Counted from the stretch's first letter, positions 46,397 through 56,470 are shown. The stretch: 64,000 nucleotides of DNA from an uncultured Caldilineaceae bacterium (GCA_951813625.1 CATOTS010000039.1:34703-98702); one strand, 5' to 3'. Notes: a model not told the origin generated them from the sequence alone. A program made the numbers and translations.

Positions 46397-47250
46397 GATC
46401 GGTGCAGGAACCGGAACTGGAGGCGGTGCGAATTCTGGGCGTACGCGTTGACTGCGTCGATTTCCCGCGGACTCTCGCTCTCATCAGCGGCTGGATCGAG
46501 CAATCGAGAGCGGAGGGCCCGCATACCACCGGCGAAGACGGGGCGCGCGTGCAACGATCGGCATCCGGAGATGCTGCCGCCCACCCGCCGCTGCCCGCGA
46601 CCCACTGCAGCGTTGTCCGCCAGGTCTGCACTGTCAACCCTGAATTCATCATCGAAGCGCGCCGCCGTCCCGTCTTCAGACGGGTGCTGGCCGCAGCCGA
46701 TCTGTGTACGCCGGACGGTGTCGGCGTGCTCTGGGCCGCGCGGCGGGCGGGGGTACGCCTCGACGAGCGCGTGACCGGTTCCGACGCAATCTACCGCCTG
46801 AGCGAACGGGCGGCCGAGCAGGGGTGGCGGGTCTTCTTCCTCGGCGCGGCAACCGGAATCGCGGCGCGCGCGGCCGCGGAGCTGGCGCGTCTCTATCCCG
46901 GCCTACGCGTCGCCGGGACATTCGCGGGCTCGCCCGCCGACGCCGACTGGCCGCAGATCCGTCAACGTCTTGCCGCCGCGCGCGCCGACCTTCTCTTTGT
47001 TGCCTACGGGCATCCGCGCCAGGACATCTGGATTCATCAACACAGGCGCGAGTTGCCGGTCGCCGCGGCGATGGGCGTCGGCGGCGCCTTCGATTTCGTC
47101 GCCGGCATCACCCCGCGCGCACCGCTGTGGATGCAGCGCCTCGGCCTCGAATGGCTCTTCCGGCTGGTGCGCCAGCCGTGGCGCTGGCGGCGCATGACTA
47201 CGTTGCCGCTCTTCGCACTGCTGGTGCTGGCGCAGCGGGCGCGTCGATAG
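46393..47250 (+). CDS. WecG/TagA/CpsF-family glycosyltransferase
   Basis: 285 residues; adds an N-acetylmannosamine-type sugar to a lipid-linked intermediate. GTG at 46393 overlaps the previous stop (GTGA). Key segments are VCTVNPEFIIEARRR, ADLCTPDGVGVLWAAR, ERVTGSDAIYRL, GHPRQDIWI and GVGGAFDFVAGITPRAP, all in family order. The usual helix-to-VNPE junction is interrupted by an extra polar stretch (about residues 40-75), and the common PKQE appears as PRQD. The product is probably an exopolysaccharide or wall glycan. The strain's pathway is not visible here. Confidence 0.92.
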   Translation: MRSVQEPELEAVRILGVRVDCVDFPRTLALISGWIEQSRAEGPHTTGEDGARVQRSASGDAAAHPPLPATHCSVVRQVCTVNPEFIIEARRRPVFRRVLAAADLCTPDGVGVLWAARRAGVRLDERVTGSDAIYRLSERAAEQGWRVFFLGAATGIAARAAAELARLYPGLRVAGTFAGSPADADWPQIRQRLAAARADLLFVAYGHPRQDIWIHQHRRELPVAAAMGVGGAFDFVAGITPRAPLWMQRLGLEWLFRLVRQPWRWRRMTTLPLFALLVLAQRARR

Positions 47251-47498
47251 ACCACATCGCAGCGGGCAATTCATCCTGCGCGCTCCTCGCGGGGTGGTTG
47301 AATCTCCCCAGGGGTCATTCAATCTCACCGTTGCGTGGGGGACTGCTAACCTACTGCATTGCATACATATCGCATTGCATACATATCGCATTTGCCTTCC
47401 CGGCAGTGGCGATGCCATTGTGGCAGTTGCCCAACAGCAGTTGAACAGTGCCCGTACAAGTCTTTCGCATCGTTTTACAGGGCCACTTTGGCAGTGCG
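47251..47498. other. Intergenic with 16-bp tandem duplication
   Basis: No gene. A 16-bp unit gcattgcatacatatc stands twice in tandem (47356-47371, 47372-47387) and begins a third time. Confidence 0.6.
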
Positions 47499-47527
47499 TT
47501 GATTGTACGGTGTTGGTGGAGTAGAAT
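47499..47527 (+). promoter_or_regulatory. Promoter candidate for the TIM-barrel gene
   Basis: TTGATT (47499-47504) and TAGAAT (47522-47527) with a 17-bp spacer, 120 bp upstream of the gene. Confidence 0.5.
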
Positions 47528-47646
47528 GGAGACCGTAGAACGATGGTCTGCCGCGTTTCAGGCTGTGGTTGATACCGACATCCTGGCTGGCAAGCGCAGC
47601 CAAAATAGGGGAATCCAGACCGCATAAGCGGCAAAAGGAGGCTGCA

Positions 47647-48924
47647 ATGAGGGCCGTGTTCCTGTATTGGTCGTTGATCGAGCGCGAGCCGGAACGCGTG
47701 CTGGATGATCTGGCCGAATTCACCGGGATCGACACCTTGCTTATCTACGTGTGGATCAACACGCCGCAGGGGGACCGGCTGCTGCTGCCGTCCGCCGACG
47801 ACTTCGATCTGCCCGTGCCTGTCGTGAGCAGGGCAGAGTTCGACTCTTTCTCCGCCACGCTGGAGATGGCGAGAGCGAAGGGATTTAAGGTCGGCTGCCA
47901 TTTCTCCCCGCTGTTCACATACGGCCAAAACCTGGCCTCGCTGCGCAACCAGGCGCTTATCCAAGCGGCCTTTCACGAGTATCCCCATGGCAATATGGTC
48001 TGGGCCTGTCCCAACAATCCGGATACGGTTCAGCTCGCAGTGGGGATTATCCGCAGTGCGGTAGCGGCCTGGCCACAGGCTGAGTTGTTGGAAATAAACC
48101 ACGTTGAGTATCCGCTCTGGCCGAAAAATGGTCTCGGTTCCCTTTTTACCTGCTTCTGTCCGCACTGCCAGGACGCAGCGCAAGCTGTCGGCATCGATCT
48201 CCCGTCGTTGAAGCTTGCGGCCGCGTCGCTGCTCGAGGAAATCGCAAGCGTCCCGCCGCCGGACGGACCGGCCGTCTCCTCGCCGGCAAATCGCGTGCTC
48301 AATGCCATGCTCAGACGCCCTCAGATCGCGCAGTGGCTGGCCTTTCGCATGACCTCCATGTCGCAGTTCGTGCGGACGGTCACCGCCGCCGCGCGGGAGG
48401 CGGCAGCCCAGTTCAATCCCACTCTTGAAATCGGGTTGGACTTCTTCCTGCCTTCAGCGGCCAACCTCTTGGGTACCGATTATGCCGATCTATACCACCT
48501 GTTCGACTGGGTCTCGCCCAAATTTCCCGACTACCTGACCGGTTCGATCGTGCCGATGATTGCCGATGAGTTGAACCCGGGCGGCGACCCGGCGAGGACC
48601 TCCGCGCTACGAGAGGATATGCGGCAGATTCTCGACGCGGGAGAGGGGCCGTCATCCTACGAACCAGCTCAGTCCTCAGCCGAGGAGTTGCTCTACCATA
48701 ACACGTTCGACGCCGCCATTATCGATCGCCAGATGAGCTACCTGAGCACTCTGGAAGGCAAGGTCCGCAACTATCCCTGGGTTTGGCTGTACAACCGCGA
48801 CCTCGCCGGCTTGCGAGAGAAGTTTGAGGCGCTGGAGCGTAACGGGTTCGAAGGATACTGCCTCTGGCTGTGGGAGCCGGACATGACCACAGCCGCCCTG
48901 AAGGAGACGCAAGGCATCTTTTGA
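47647..48924 (+). CDS. Predicted TIM-barrel protein, glycoside hydrolase-like
   Basis: 425 residues with no signal peptide. Strand-like segments LLIYVWINTPQGD, VGCHFSPLFTYG, MVWACPNNPD, ELLEINHVEYP and the C-x2-C segment FCPHCQDAAQ are those found in putative glycoside hydrolases of the GH10/GH42-like TIM-barrel type. Near the end RNYPWVWLYNRDLAG and GYCLWLWEP complete the barrel. A strong AAGGAGG precedes the ATG at 47647. The acidic residues of catalysis are not certain. The next gene, a MetE-like methyltransferase, starts 46 bp later, so they may form an operon. Confidence 0.7.
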   Translation: MRAVFLYWSLIEREPERVLDDLAEFTGIDTLLIYVWINTPQGDRLLLPSADDFDLPVPVVSRAEFDSFSATLEMARAKGFKVGCHFSPLFTYGQNLASLRNQALIQAAFHEYPHGNMVWACPNNPDTVQLAVGIIRSAVAAWPQAELLEINHVEYPLWPKNGLGSLFTCFCPHCQDAAQAVGIDLPSLKLAAASLLEEIASVPPPDGPAVSSPANRVLNAMLRRPQIAQWLAFRMTSMSQFVRTVTAAAREAAAQFNPTLEIGLDFFLPSAANLLGTDYADLYHLFDWVSPKFPDYLTGSIVPMIADELNPGGDPARTSALREDMRQILDAGEGPSSYEPAQSSAEELLYHNTFDAAIIDRQMSYLSTLEGKVRNYPWVWLYNRDLAGLREKFEALERNGFEGYCLWLWEPDMTTAALKETQGIF

Positions 48925-48969
48925 GGGCGGCATAGTTGCCCACACACTATATACAAGAGAGGTCGAGCC

Positions 48970-50121
48970 ATGATCGGTGCAACCAAAGACATGCTCCTGC
49001 CCACGGCCATCGTCGGTTCGATTCCACGACCGTCGTGGTATACCGACAGCCTACACGCGCGTCCCTTCAAGCAGGCCCTCAGCGACCGCAACTTTCGCGA
49101 GCAGTACATGGACGCGGTCGGCGCCTACATCCATGACCAGAGCAGCGCAGGGCTGGACATTGTGACCGACGGCGACGCCCGCTTTGACAATGACGTCGGC
49201 GGCCGAGGCTGGTTTTTCTATCCGTTGGAGCGGCTCGGGGGTTTTGGCGGCGTCAACGACCAGATCGAGCGCTGGACATCATCTTTGCAGCCGGGCAAGA
49301 TCCTGTGGGAGTTGATGGAGGCCTACCAGCAGCCCACACTGGTCGAAAAGGTCACGCCCGGTCCGTGGCAATACACGGCAATATGGCAGATCACGCAGCG
49401 CCTGACCGACAAACCGGTCAAGTTCGGCGCCATCAGCGTCGACAGCCTCTCGCATATGATCCGCGACGAGGCCTACGACACCTATCGCGACCTCCTGCTC
49501 GACCTGGCCGACATTGCCAACCGCGAGTATCGGCAGCTGGCGGACGCCGGCTGCCCAATCATACAGATCGAAGAACCGCTGCACCACATTATGGCCAGCG
49601 ATGCCGACACCGACCTCGGTCTATTGACCGAGGCCTTCAATCGCCAGGTGGAAGGCGTCAACACCGAGATCTGGGCACACACCTGTTGGGGCAACCCCGC
49701 CCAGCAGTCCACCGGGGTCGACGCCTCCTACGAACCGGCCCTCGAGGCCATGTTCGAGATGAACGCGGACGTCATCACCTTTGAGTGCGCCAGCCACGGT
49801 GGGTCGGACCTGCCCGCGATCGGGCGTATCAGGTCGGACAAGAAGATCGGCGTAGGCGTCATCAGCCATCTGCGCACGCAGGTCGAGGCCGCAGAGGATG
49901 TCGCCGGCCTGATCCGCAAGGCGCTGGAGCACATTCCCGTCGAGCGGCTGATCATCACCACCGACTGCGGCTTCGGACGCGAGGGGCTGTCGCGCCGCAT
50001 CGCCTATTACAAGATGGTGGCCCTCGTTCAGGGCACGAACATCGTCCGCCGGGAGTTGGGTCTGCCCACCGCCGAGGTGCGCGCCGCCGACCCCAGGCTC
50101 GCCTTTGGCAGCGTTGACTGA
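48970..50121 (+). CDS. Cobalamin-independent methionine synthase-like (MetE C-terminal domain) methyltransferase
   Basis: 383 residues matching only the catalytic C-terminal half of MetE. Zinc ligands are visible: His/Cys in HTCWGNP, Glu in FECASHGG and Cys in TDCGFGREG. The N-terminal motif VGSIPRP is typical. Full MetE has about 750 residues, so this single-domain form may use a different methyl donor or acceptor (as archaeal MetE-like enzymes do). AGAGG precedes the ATG. The TIM-barrel gene upstream is separated by 46 bp. Confidence 0.88.
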   Translation: MIGATKDMLLPTAIVGSIPRPSWYTDSLHARPFKQALSDRNFREQYMDAVGAYIHDQSSAGLDIVTDGDARFDNDVGGRGWFFYPLERLGGFGGVNDQIERWTSSLQPGKILWELMEAYQQPTLVEKVTPGPWQYTAIWQITQRLTDKPVKFGAISVDSLSHMIRDEAYDTYRDLLLDLADIANREYRQLADAGCPIIQIEEPLHHIMASDADTDLGLLTEAFNRQVEGVNTEIWAHTCWGNPAQQSTGVDASYEPALEAMFEMNADVITFECASHGGSDLPAIGRIRSDKKIGVGVISHLRTQVEAAEDVAGLIRKALEHIPVERLIITTDCGFGREGLSRRIAYYKMVALVQGTNIVRRELGLPTAEVRAADPRLAFGSVD

Positions 50122-50240
50122 TTTCAGCAGATTTCAGGGGGTGGTAATTGTGGCCGGCCGTGAGGTGTAACCTGCTATTCCCGGTTTATAGCCCGGCCAT
50201 TGGTGGGCGCGCCGCGGTTTCCTGCCCTCCCGCTTCTTCC

Positions 50241-50856
50241 TCAAATCGACGGGCCTGACCCCCCGGCGCTAACAGTTTCCAATCGTGAAAGCATCCGCAG
50301 CCGGTCTCCCTGTGACAGGTGCGGCCACAGCTGTTTCAGAAATGTCTGCAAGCTCTCTTCCGGCGTCGCATCGGTCGTGTCAATCGTGAAGCGGCGGTAG
50401 ATCAACGAGTTGTCGTACTCCTCTCTGAAGCGATCCAACACGAGATCCACCTGCTCGATATCGACCGTGGCCGACGCGCCCAGGCCCTCCGCCAGGGCCA
50501 GACGTTTCTCACCCGTGCCGGCCATCACCAGCGTCGACGGCGATGCCAGGCGCGCCACTTGCAGCGCCAACAGCCCGATCGGTGTGGCGCCGACGATTAC
50601 CACCCGCTCCGTCACTTCCAGCCGCGCGAGTCGCACCGCCGCCACCGCGCTGGCCAGATTCTCCACCAGGCTCCCCTCTGCCAACGTCACATCGTCGGGC
50701 AACTTGAAGAGGCAGCACGCCCTGGCGCACGCGCACATCGTTCATGCAGAATCCGGTGCGCGCCACCTTGACCAGCGCCTCGTCAACGCCCGGCGCCGGT
50801 CTGGGCCTGTCGGCCAAGCCGTATTCCCCCGGCGCGGTTGCATACAAAGCTTTCAT
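50241..50856 (-). pseudogene. Zinc-type alcohol dehydrogenase remnant with internal deletion
   Basis: Two fragments in different frames. The N-terminal GroES-like piece (starts 50856, MKALYATAPGEYGLAD, ending near RTGFCMNDVRVRQG) is followed in another frame by the C-terminal piece (KLPDDVTLAEGSLVENLASA, VVIVGATPIGLLALQVARL). Roughly 65 residues between them, with the zinc-binding loops, are missing. The C-terminal end (EESLQTFLKQLW) is unlike most family members. It cannot make an active enzyme; repeat material follows. Confidence 0.82.
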
Positions 50857-51088
50857 ATCAGCCCCATCCTACGAGAACCCCCATCCAAGAGCCGCAGGAA
50901 GAACATTCTTCCCAGCGGACGCCGCACCTAACGGCAAGGGAAAGGTTTCTACCTGGTCCTCAACTCCAGGATCGGTTTCACCATGCCTTGGATACGCGGC
51001 CTGTCGCTGTACAGGAACGAATCTTCGTGGAAACGGTCCCTTGGCGTGGCCTGCATATCTTTGGCAAACACCTTGTTGTTCTTGACCC

Positions 51089-51363
51089 GCCCCTACCGTG
51101 ACGTGGCGTTCGCTGATTTGGAGGCGGCGCGCTGGGCCGCGGATTGCGCAGGGCTGCCTTGGCCCTACACCGGGCGTGGGGAGAAACTCAGGGGGGCGTT
51201 GCGGGGGGAGTCCCCCCGCACAAGGGAGGGCCGAAGGCCCGACCGTCCGGAACCACAGTTGCCAGTTGCCAGGAACTGAAGGGAGTGGTGGACAGTGGAC
51301 CGGCTATGCCTCCATTACTACCCGAATGATAGGAATTTGTGCACCTATTTTGGGCTGCACCCC
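51089..51363 (+). repeat. Composite repeat C, left-truncated
   Basis: Starts in the middle module (cccctaccg ... gggctgcc), contains the double-hairpin core (51191-51248) and ends in the right module (gtggacagtggaccgg ... tttgggctgcaccc). It lacks the left 90 bp of B and D. Confidence 0.85.
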
Positions 51364-51436
51364 GAAAAGAGGGGTGTGCTCCGGATGCGGGTGCGTCTCT
51401 GCCTTTCTCCGCTCCAGTGGCCCGCAGTCCCGCCAC

Positions 51437-52816
51437 TCACTCCAGCCACTGCCCGACCTGTTCGGCGATGCGGGCAGCCGCGCTCGCGGCGTCCTGCTCG
51501 CCCGTCAGGACCCGGTTTACTTCCGTAAAGTAGACCAGCGAGATCTCGATATAGTGGGCGCCGGCGCTCGCAGCCGGCCGCGCCGCGGCGTGTTCAGCCA
51601 GACTCTCCTCGATCTGTTCCGCCGCCCCGATGCGCGCGCGCACGTCCGCATCCGCATAGAGCGCCGCGATCGCCGGAACCGTGCCGTCCGCCAGCGCACG
51701 CCGCCGCTGCGCGGCAAGGTCCGTCAGGCACAGCGCCGCGGCTGCGGCCGCGTCCGGGTTGCGGCTGTAGCGGCTGACACCAATCTGCTGCCCGCCGATC
51801 ACGCTGGCATGGCGCGCCGCCGTACCCTCCCCCTTGGGCAGTCGCGTAACGCCGAACAGGTCGCGGATCGGGCTGTCCTCGGCCTGGCCCAGCGGATAGG
51901 CGTAGGGCCAGTTGCGCATGAAGGCCGCATTGCCCATCTGAAACATCGCCCGCGCATCCTCTTCCTGGTAGACCGTTACCTCCGGCGGGCTGATCGCGCC
52001 CACCCACGCGGCCGCCCTCTCCAGCGCTCGCGCCGCGCCGGCATCCTCGACGGCCAAACGCCCCGCCGCGTCGACGATCGGCTCGCCGCCCTCACTTACC
52101 AGCCACTCCACCGCGTTGACCGTCAGACCCTCGTACACATTGCCCTGCCACACATATCCCCAGAATGCATCGTTCTCGAGCCGTTCGCCGGCCTGGATCG
52201 CCGCCGCCATCTCCTCCAGCTCGCTCCACGTCGCCGGCGGCTGCGGGTAGCCGTACTTCTCCAGCAGGTCGACGCGGTAGTAGAGAAGCCCGACGTCGGC
52301 CATCTGCGGCAGGCCCACCAGCGCGCCGTCAATGCTGTTGTTTTCGAGAAAAATGGGGAAGTACTGCCCGCGTTCCTCCGGCGTAAGATACCGGCCCAGG
52401 TCGAGCAGATGGGGCGCGAGCAGGCCGGACCACACAACGTCGAAATCGATCAGGTCGATGTCATCCGATTCGGCCGGCAGGAACTGACGGTAGAGGCCCA
52501 GGCGGTCCAGCGGATTGGCCGGCGCCGGCAGCAGCTCGATCGGCATGCCGACCTGTTTGGCGCAGCGGGCGACGATCTCGCTGTCAACCTGGCGTACAAA
52601 TGCCGGTCCCATCCAGCGCAGCCTGGCTCTGACTGCGGGCGCCGGCGTTTCGGCTGCTGGCGCGGGCCCCTCATTCTCGGCCTCGCCGCGGCAACCGCTG
52701 AGCAGCAGTGCCGCGCAAAAAAGCGCCGCGCACAACAGGGCCGTGAGCAGGCGAGAAATCCCGCTTGCGCCCGCAGTCGCAGCAGGTGCGCGCACCAGGG
52801 ATATGCCCGTTCTCAT
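51437..52816 (-). CDS. Extracellular sugar-binding lipoprotein of an ABC importer (family 1 solute-binding protein)
   Basis: About 459 residues. A signal peptide with the lipobox LSGC (cysteine near residue 42) is followed by a Glu/Pro/Ala linker and the two-lobe family 1 binding fold. Segments typical of trehalose/maltose-binding relatives are FDVVWSGLLAPHLLDLGRYL (cited in part), GALVGLPQMADVGLLYYR and FMRNWPYAYPL. GTG/ATG alternatives exist one codon apart at the start; ATG at 52816 is used. The rest of the importer is missing from the window, but the multidomain protein gene lies 36 bp upstream on the same strand. Confidence 0.88.
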   Translation of the reverse strand: MRTGISLVRAPAATAGASGISRLLTALLCAALFCAALLLSGCRGEAENEGPAPAAETPAPAVRARLRWMGPAFVRQVDSEIVARCAKQVGMPIELLPAPANPLDRLGLYRQFLPAESDDIDLIDFDVVWSGLLAPHLLDLGRYLTPEERGQYFPIFLENNSIDGALVGLPQMADVGLLYYRVDLLEKYGYPQPPATWSELEEMAAAIQAGERLENDAFWGYVWQGNVYEGLTVNAVEWLVSEGGEPIVDAAGRLAVEDAGAARALERAAAWVGAISPPEVTVYQEEDARAMFQMGNAAFMRNWPYAYPLGQAEDSPIRDLFGVTRLPKGEGTAARHASVIGGQQIGVSRYSRNPDAAAAAALCLTDLAAQRRRALADGTVPAIAALYADADVRARIGAAEQIEESLAEHAAARPAASAGAHYIEISLVYFTEVNRVLTGEQDAASAAARIAEQVGQWLE

Positions 52817-52852
52817 CACGCTGTCGTTTTCTGGCGTTGGAAGCCGAGCATT

Positions 52853-55657
52853 TCAGGACTCCGCTGTTTCCGTATCCTGCACAAACGTCACCACTGCGGC
52901 CTCTTCCGCGTCCAGCTGTACCTCGGCGCTGACCGGCAGATCCGGGCTGTGGACGCGGTAGATTCCCGGGGCAAAAGGCCCGAACTCCACGTGAAAGGGC
53001 GGCTCGGCCCCACCTGTCTTGCGCGCCTCCTCTCCGCTCTCCATCTTATCTACAATGACTGTCAGCTCCGGCCGCGCCAGCCACTGCACGCGGATTAGGC
53101 CCGGCGCGTCCGCCGCCTTGCGGACGCGCGTGTGATGGCTCCACCCGGCCGCAGGCCGCGCCAACTGAATGCTGAGCCGGTCCCCCGCGTCCAGATGGAT
53201 CCCCCGCCGCTCGAATCCTTCGGCGTAGAGGTCGTAATCTCCTGCCGGCAGGAAGTCAAACGCAAAGGCGCCGGAAGGTTCGACCTCGGTCACATAGCGC
53301 TGCCCGCGCGCGTCCAGCAGTGCCACCTGCTGCCCAGGCCGGCCCTTTTTCGCCGCCTGGAGATCTTCCGAACGTTCAGCGTCCGCGCCCGGTAGCGTCT
53401 GACCCTGCAGCAGAGCGGGCTCCGGCCGTGTCGGCAGCGCGCAAACCGGCAGAAGTAAGAGCTCACGGCGCGCCGCGTTGCGCCCATCCAAGGCCACGGG
53501 ACGCGGGTAGTTTTGCAGGTGCCTGTCTTTCACATCCAGGGAATATGCGCCGGCGGGCAGCCCGCTGAACAAAAATTGGCCCTCCTCGTCCGCTTCCGCG
53601 ACCTGCTCGCCAGACCCCGTCCCCCGCAAGCGCACAATGCTCACGCCATCGCCATGCACAGTGCCGGCGATGCTGGACTCGCGCGCCGCCGCTCTCTTCT
53701 CATCATGCGAGTGGACAAACCGCACGTCGGTCACCATGCCGTTGTTGATCGGCGCCTGGCAGCTCACCGGGGCCGTCCCTTTGGCAGTGCCGGCGCCGCC
53801 TTCGGCCAGGCCCAGCACCTCCAGCCGGTAGCTGTCCGAGGGCAGCGGCCCGACCTCGCAATGCGCCGACCGGCCCTCGGCGCCGCGCGCCAGCTGTGTT
53901 ACCCAGCTCTTCTGCTCGCTGCTGCCGATCCGCAGCGCCGGCGTGCCTGTCCGGCCTCCGCCGGCTGCATCCTCCGCACCTTGGCCGCGAACGGGATCTG
54001 CGCGCGGCAGAAGCTCTACGTTGCACGTCAACATGCGCCCGTGCTTCACCGCCCGTTGCTCGATCTCGAAGCCCCACCCGTAGACCGACAGCTCGCATCC
54101 CACTTTCTGGCCGGGCGCAAGCTCGATTTCGTCCACGCGGCTGCCGTGCGGGCTGATTACCTCCAGGCTGTAGCGGCCGGCCGGCAACTCCACAAAACGG
54201 AACGCGCCGCTCATTTCCGTCAGCGACTCGTAGGCGAAGCCGTCACCGTGCGTCAGCCGCAGCTGTGCCTCGGCGCCGCCGCGTACCTTGCCGCTGATCA
54301 CACCTTCGCCGCCTGGCGGCAGCCCGTTCCCGGGCGCGGACGGCGCGAGGGCCTCTCTCGCCTCTACCTCCGCTTCACGCATTTCTCCCCCCGCCGCCTC
54401 TCTTGCCCTTTTCGGCTCCGTCTTGAGCAGCGGCACGATTGGCAGCGTTGACCAGCCGAACGCTTCAGGGCCGTGCGGTCCCCCTGTATTCGCCTCTTCC
54501 GAAATCTCCTCCGCCAGGTGTATTGGGCTGTACCAGGCGCTCTGTTCGTCCACCGAGCCTTCCCCCTGCAGCGCCTCATGCGCCAGCAACCAGAACGCGG
54601 TACAGAAGTAGTAGTCCGGCGCGGACGCAGAATGGCGGCTGGTCCCCATCATCGCCCGGCAGATCTCCAAAGTCTGGGCCGTATGCAGCATCGGCGTCGT
54701 GGCGGGGTAGCGCGGGTCGGCGTTCTCGTTGATGAGGTAGCCGTTCGCGGTCGACAGAATCGGCAGGCTGCGGCCGACCAACGCCTGCACCTGGTTGTTC
54801 AGTTCTTCAAACGCGCGCCAGTGCATCCGATGCGGCGGCAGCGGCGGGGGCGGCTGGCTGCGGGTGACGTTCGCCAGCGCCGTCGAAAGCTTCGTCCGCC
54901 AGTCATTGGCCGCCTCGCTCTTCGGCGCGACAGAATCCTCCGTTTTGCTTGCCAGCCGGCGGCGCAGATCGTTGATTTCTTCCATCGACCTGCCCTGCCA
55001 CGGGTCTTCCCGCCGCGTCTCTGTCGCCAGCGCGAGATAGAGTTCACGTGACAGCGGCGCGCCCTCGCGATGGGTCGGATCTTCGGGATACTGCGGCGGA
55101 CGGTTGCTCGAATAGTTGTGGATCGCCAGCCAGATCGGCTCGTCGAACAGCGCGTCACCGCCAATTCGCTGAATCTCCTCGACCAGCTGCCAGTCGCTTC
55201 CCGGCCTTAGCGCGGGGATCGCGGGCAGACCGCCGCGCGCCAGAATCGCCTCCATATTCTCGACCGCAGCACGCGCCGTCACCTCCACGGCGTCCGGCGG
55301 CAGCTTCTCCTGCGGCCACAGCGACGCCCGGTCCGGTTCGCTGTCAAACTCGAAGTAGCGCACGCCCGAGCCGGTCAGCCGCTCGACCTCATCCAGCTCG
55401 GCGGAGGAAAAGGGGCCGGGACCGGGGCTGTCGCGAATAATTTCGACCACCGGCATGATGCGCGCGGCCAGCAGCGCCTGGGCCAGATGCAATGCATTCC
55501 GCTGCCCCGCAATCTTGACCCATTTCACGCCCAGCTCGATCAGTTCCGGCAGCCAGAACTCCTCCACCATGTCCGGGGTCGCCGCGCTGACGCCGGCGCA
55601 CCAATGGATTCCGATTCCGGTATCGTCTTGCGGGCGGGGATAGGCTTCCAGTTCCAT
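52853..55657 (-). CDS. 934-residue multidomain protein: TIM-barrel-like N-terminus plus carboxypeptidase-regulatory-like repeats
   Basis: No signal peptide is seen. Residues 1-360 look like a (beta/alpha)8 barrel: IHWCAGVSAA, VKWVKIAG, MPVVEIIRDS, VRYFEFDSEPD and IWLAIHNYSSNRP lie in the expected order, with acidic strand ends as in GH39/GH5-type hydrolases. Residues 360-430 have an alpha-helical linker. Three or more copies of a beta-sandwich carboxypeptidase-regulatory-like/SpaA-like module follow, each with an F.F(V/S).(L/E)PAG.Y.L pattern (GAFRFVELPAGRYSLEV; GQFLFSGLPAGAYSLDV; GAFAFDFLPAGDYDLYA). It is the first gene of a unit with the sugar-binding lipoprotein. It could bind or cleave a glycan but function is unknown. 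Confidence 0.75.
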   Translation of the reverse strand: MELEAYPRPQDDTGIGIHWCAGVSAATPDMVEEFWLPELIELGVKWVKIAGQRNALHLAQALLAARIMPVVEIIRDSPGPGPFSSAELDEVERLTGSGVRYFEFDSEPDRASLWPQEKLPPDAVEVTARAAVENMEAILARGGLPAIPALRPGSDWQLVEEIQRIGGDALFDEPIWLAIHNYSSNRPPQYPEDPTHREGAPLSRELYLALATETRREDPWQGRSMEEINDLRRRLASKTEDSVAPKSEAANDWRTKLSTALANVTRSQPPPPLPPHRMHWRAFEELNNQVQALVGRSLPILSTANGYLINENADPRYPATTPMLHTAQTLEICRAMMGTSRHSASAPDYYFCTAFWLLAHEALQGEGSVDEQSAWYSPIHLAEEISEEANTGGPHGPEAFGWSTLPIVPLLKTEPKRAREAAGGEMREAEVEAREALAPSAPGNGLPPGGEGVISGKVRGGAEAQLRLTHGDGFAYESLTEMSGAFRFVELPAGRYSLEVISPHGSRVDEIELAPGQKVGCELSVYGWGFEIEQRAVKHGRMLTCNVELLPRADPVRGQGAEDAAGGGRTGTPALRIGSSEQKSWVTQLARGAEGRSAHCEVGPLPSDSYRLEVLGLAEGGAGTAKGTAPVSCQAPINNGMVTDVRFVHSHDEKRAAARESSIAGTVHGDGVSIVRLRGTGSGEQVAEADEEGQFLFSGLPAGAYSLDVKDRHLQNYPRPVALDGRNAARRELLLLPVCALPTRPEPALLQGQTLPGADAERSEDLQAAKKGRPGQQVALLDARGQRYVTEVEPSGAFAFDFLPAGDYDLYAEGFERRGIHLDAGDRLSIQLARPAAGWSHHTRVRKAADAPGLIRVQWLARPELTVIVDKMESGEEARKTGGAEPPFHVEFGPFAPGIYRVHSPDLPVSAEVQLDAEEAAVVTFVQDTETAES

Positions 55658-55719
55658 GAGCTGGGATTATACAGTGGTTGCTGTACTCTGGCTAGTGTCC
55701 GGCGCATCACGGGCGTAGG

Positions 55720-56093
55720 CCATTCTTGGGGTGGGAATCGTCTGGCGGGGACTTCATGCGAGCGGTGTCAGGAATCGTCTACCGGCTCTGGGGGGCACAG
55801 GGCAGGCACAAGGCCTGCCCCTACCGCGGCAGTTGCGTGCGCTGATATGGGGGCGGCGCGCTGGGCCGCAGGTAGCACAGGGCTGCATTGACCCCCACAC
55901 TCGGCGGGGGGAGAATATCAGGGGGGCGTTGCGGGGGGAGTCCCCCCGCACAAGGGAGGGCCGCAGGCCCGACCGTCCAAAAGGATACAGGAAAGCGTAT
56001 TCCTGCACTCTGCCAGAGAATGGACGGTGGACCGGCCCTGACTCCGTTGCTACATGAGGCATGGGAATTTGTACTCCAATCTTGGACTGCACC
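55720..56093 (+). repeat. Composite repeat D, full length
   Basis: About 375 bp closely matching copy B (31641-32023) in all modules, with the 58-bp core at 55921-55978. The right module diverges between the core and gtggaccgg. It lies alone in the gap between the 934-residue protein and moxR. The rest of that gap (56094-56470) shows no gene. Confidence 0.88.
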
Positions 56094-56470
56094 CGCGCAT
56101 CACCGCCGCAGGCCTTGACGCCGGCCACAGCCCAAACGGAAAGTCGGCGTAACCGCCGGTGAATAGATTGCTTATCTGCCCGCGCGTGCTGTAAACTTTA
56201 CCCCTGATTCATCCGACCTGAGTGACGACAGCATTTCGCAATACGGGATTTCATAACTCAGGGAAGATTCTTTTAAACCGGATGACCTGCCGTCGAAATC
56301 GATAACTTTGTAGCCTGGCGTACACGCCTTTGCTCGCGAAAACGGCATAATTGAGGAATGTGCCGATTCACCGGTGCGCGCGCAGGTCGAACATGGCCCG
56401 GAATGCGTTTGCGCGGTGGCGGGGACCCCATCTGCCGTTAGCCGCAAGCTACCTGTAAAAGGATATCCCC

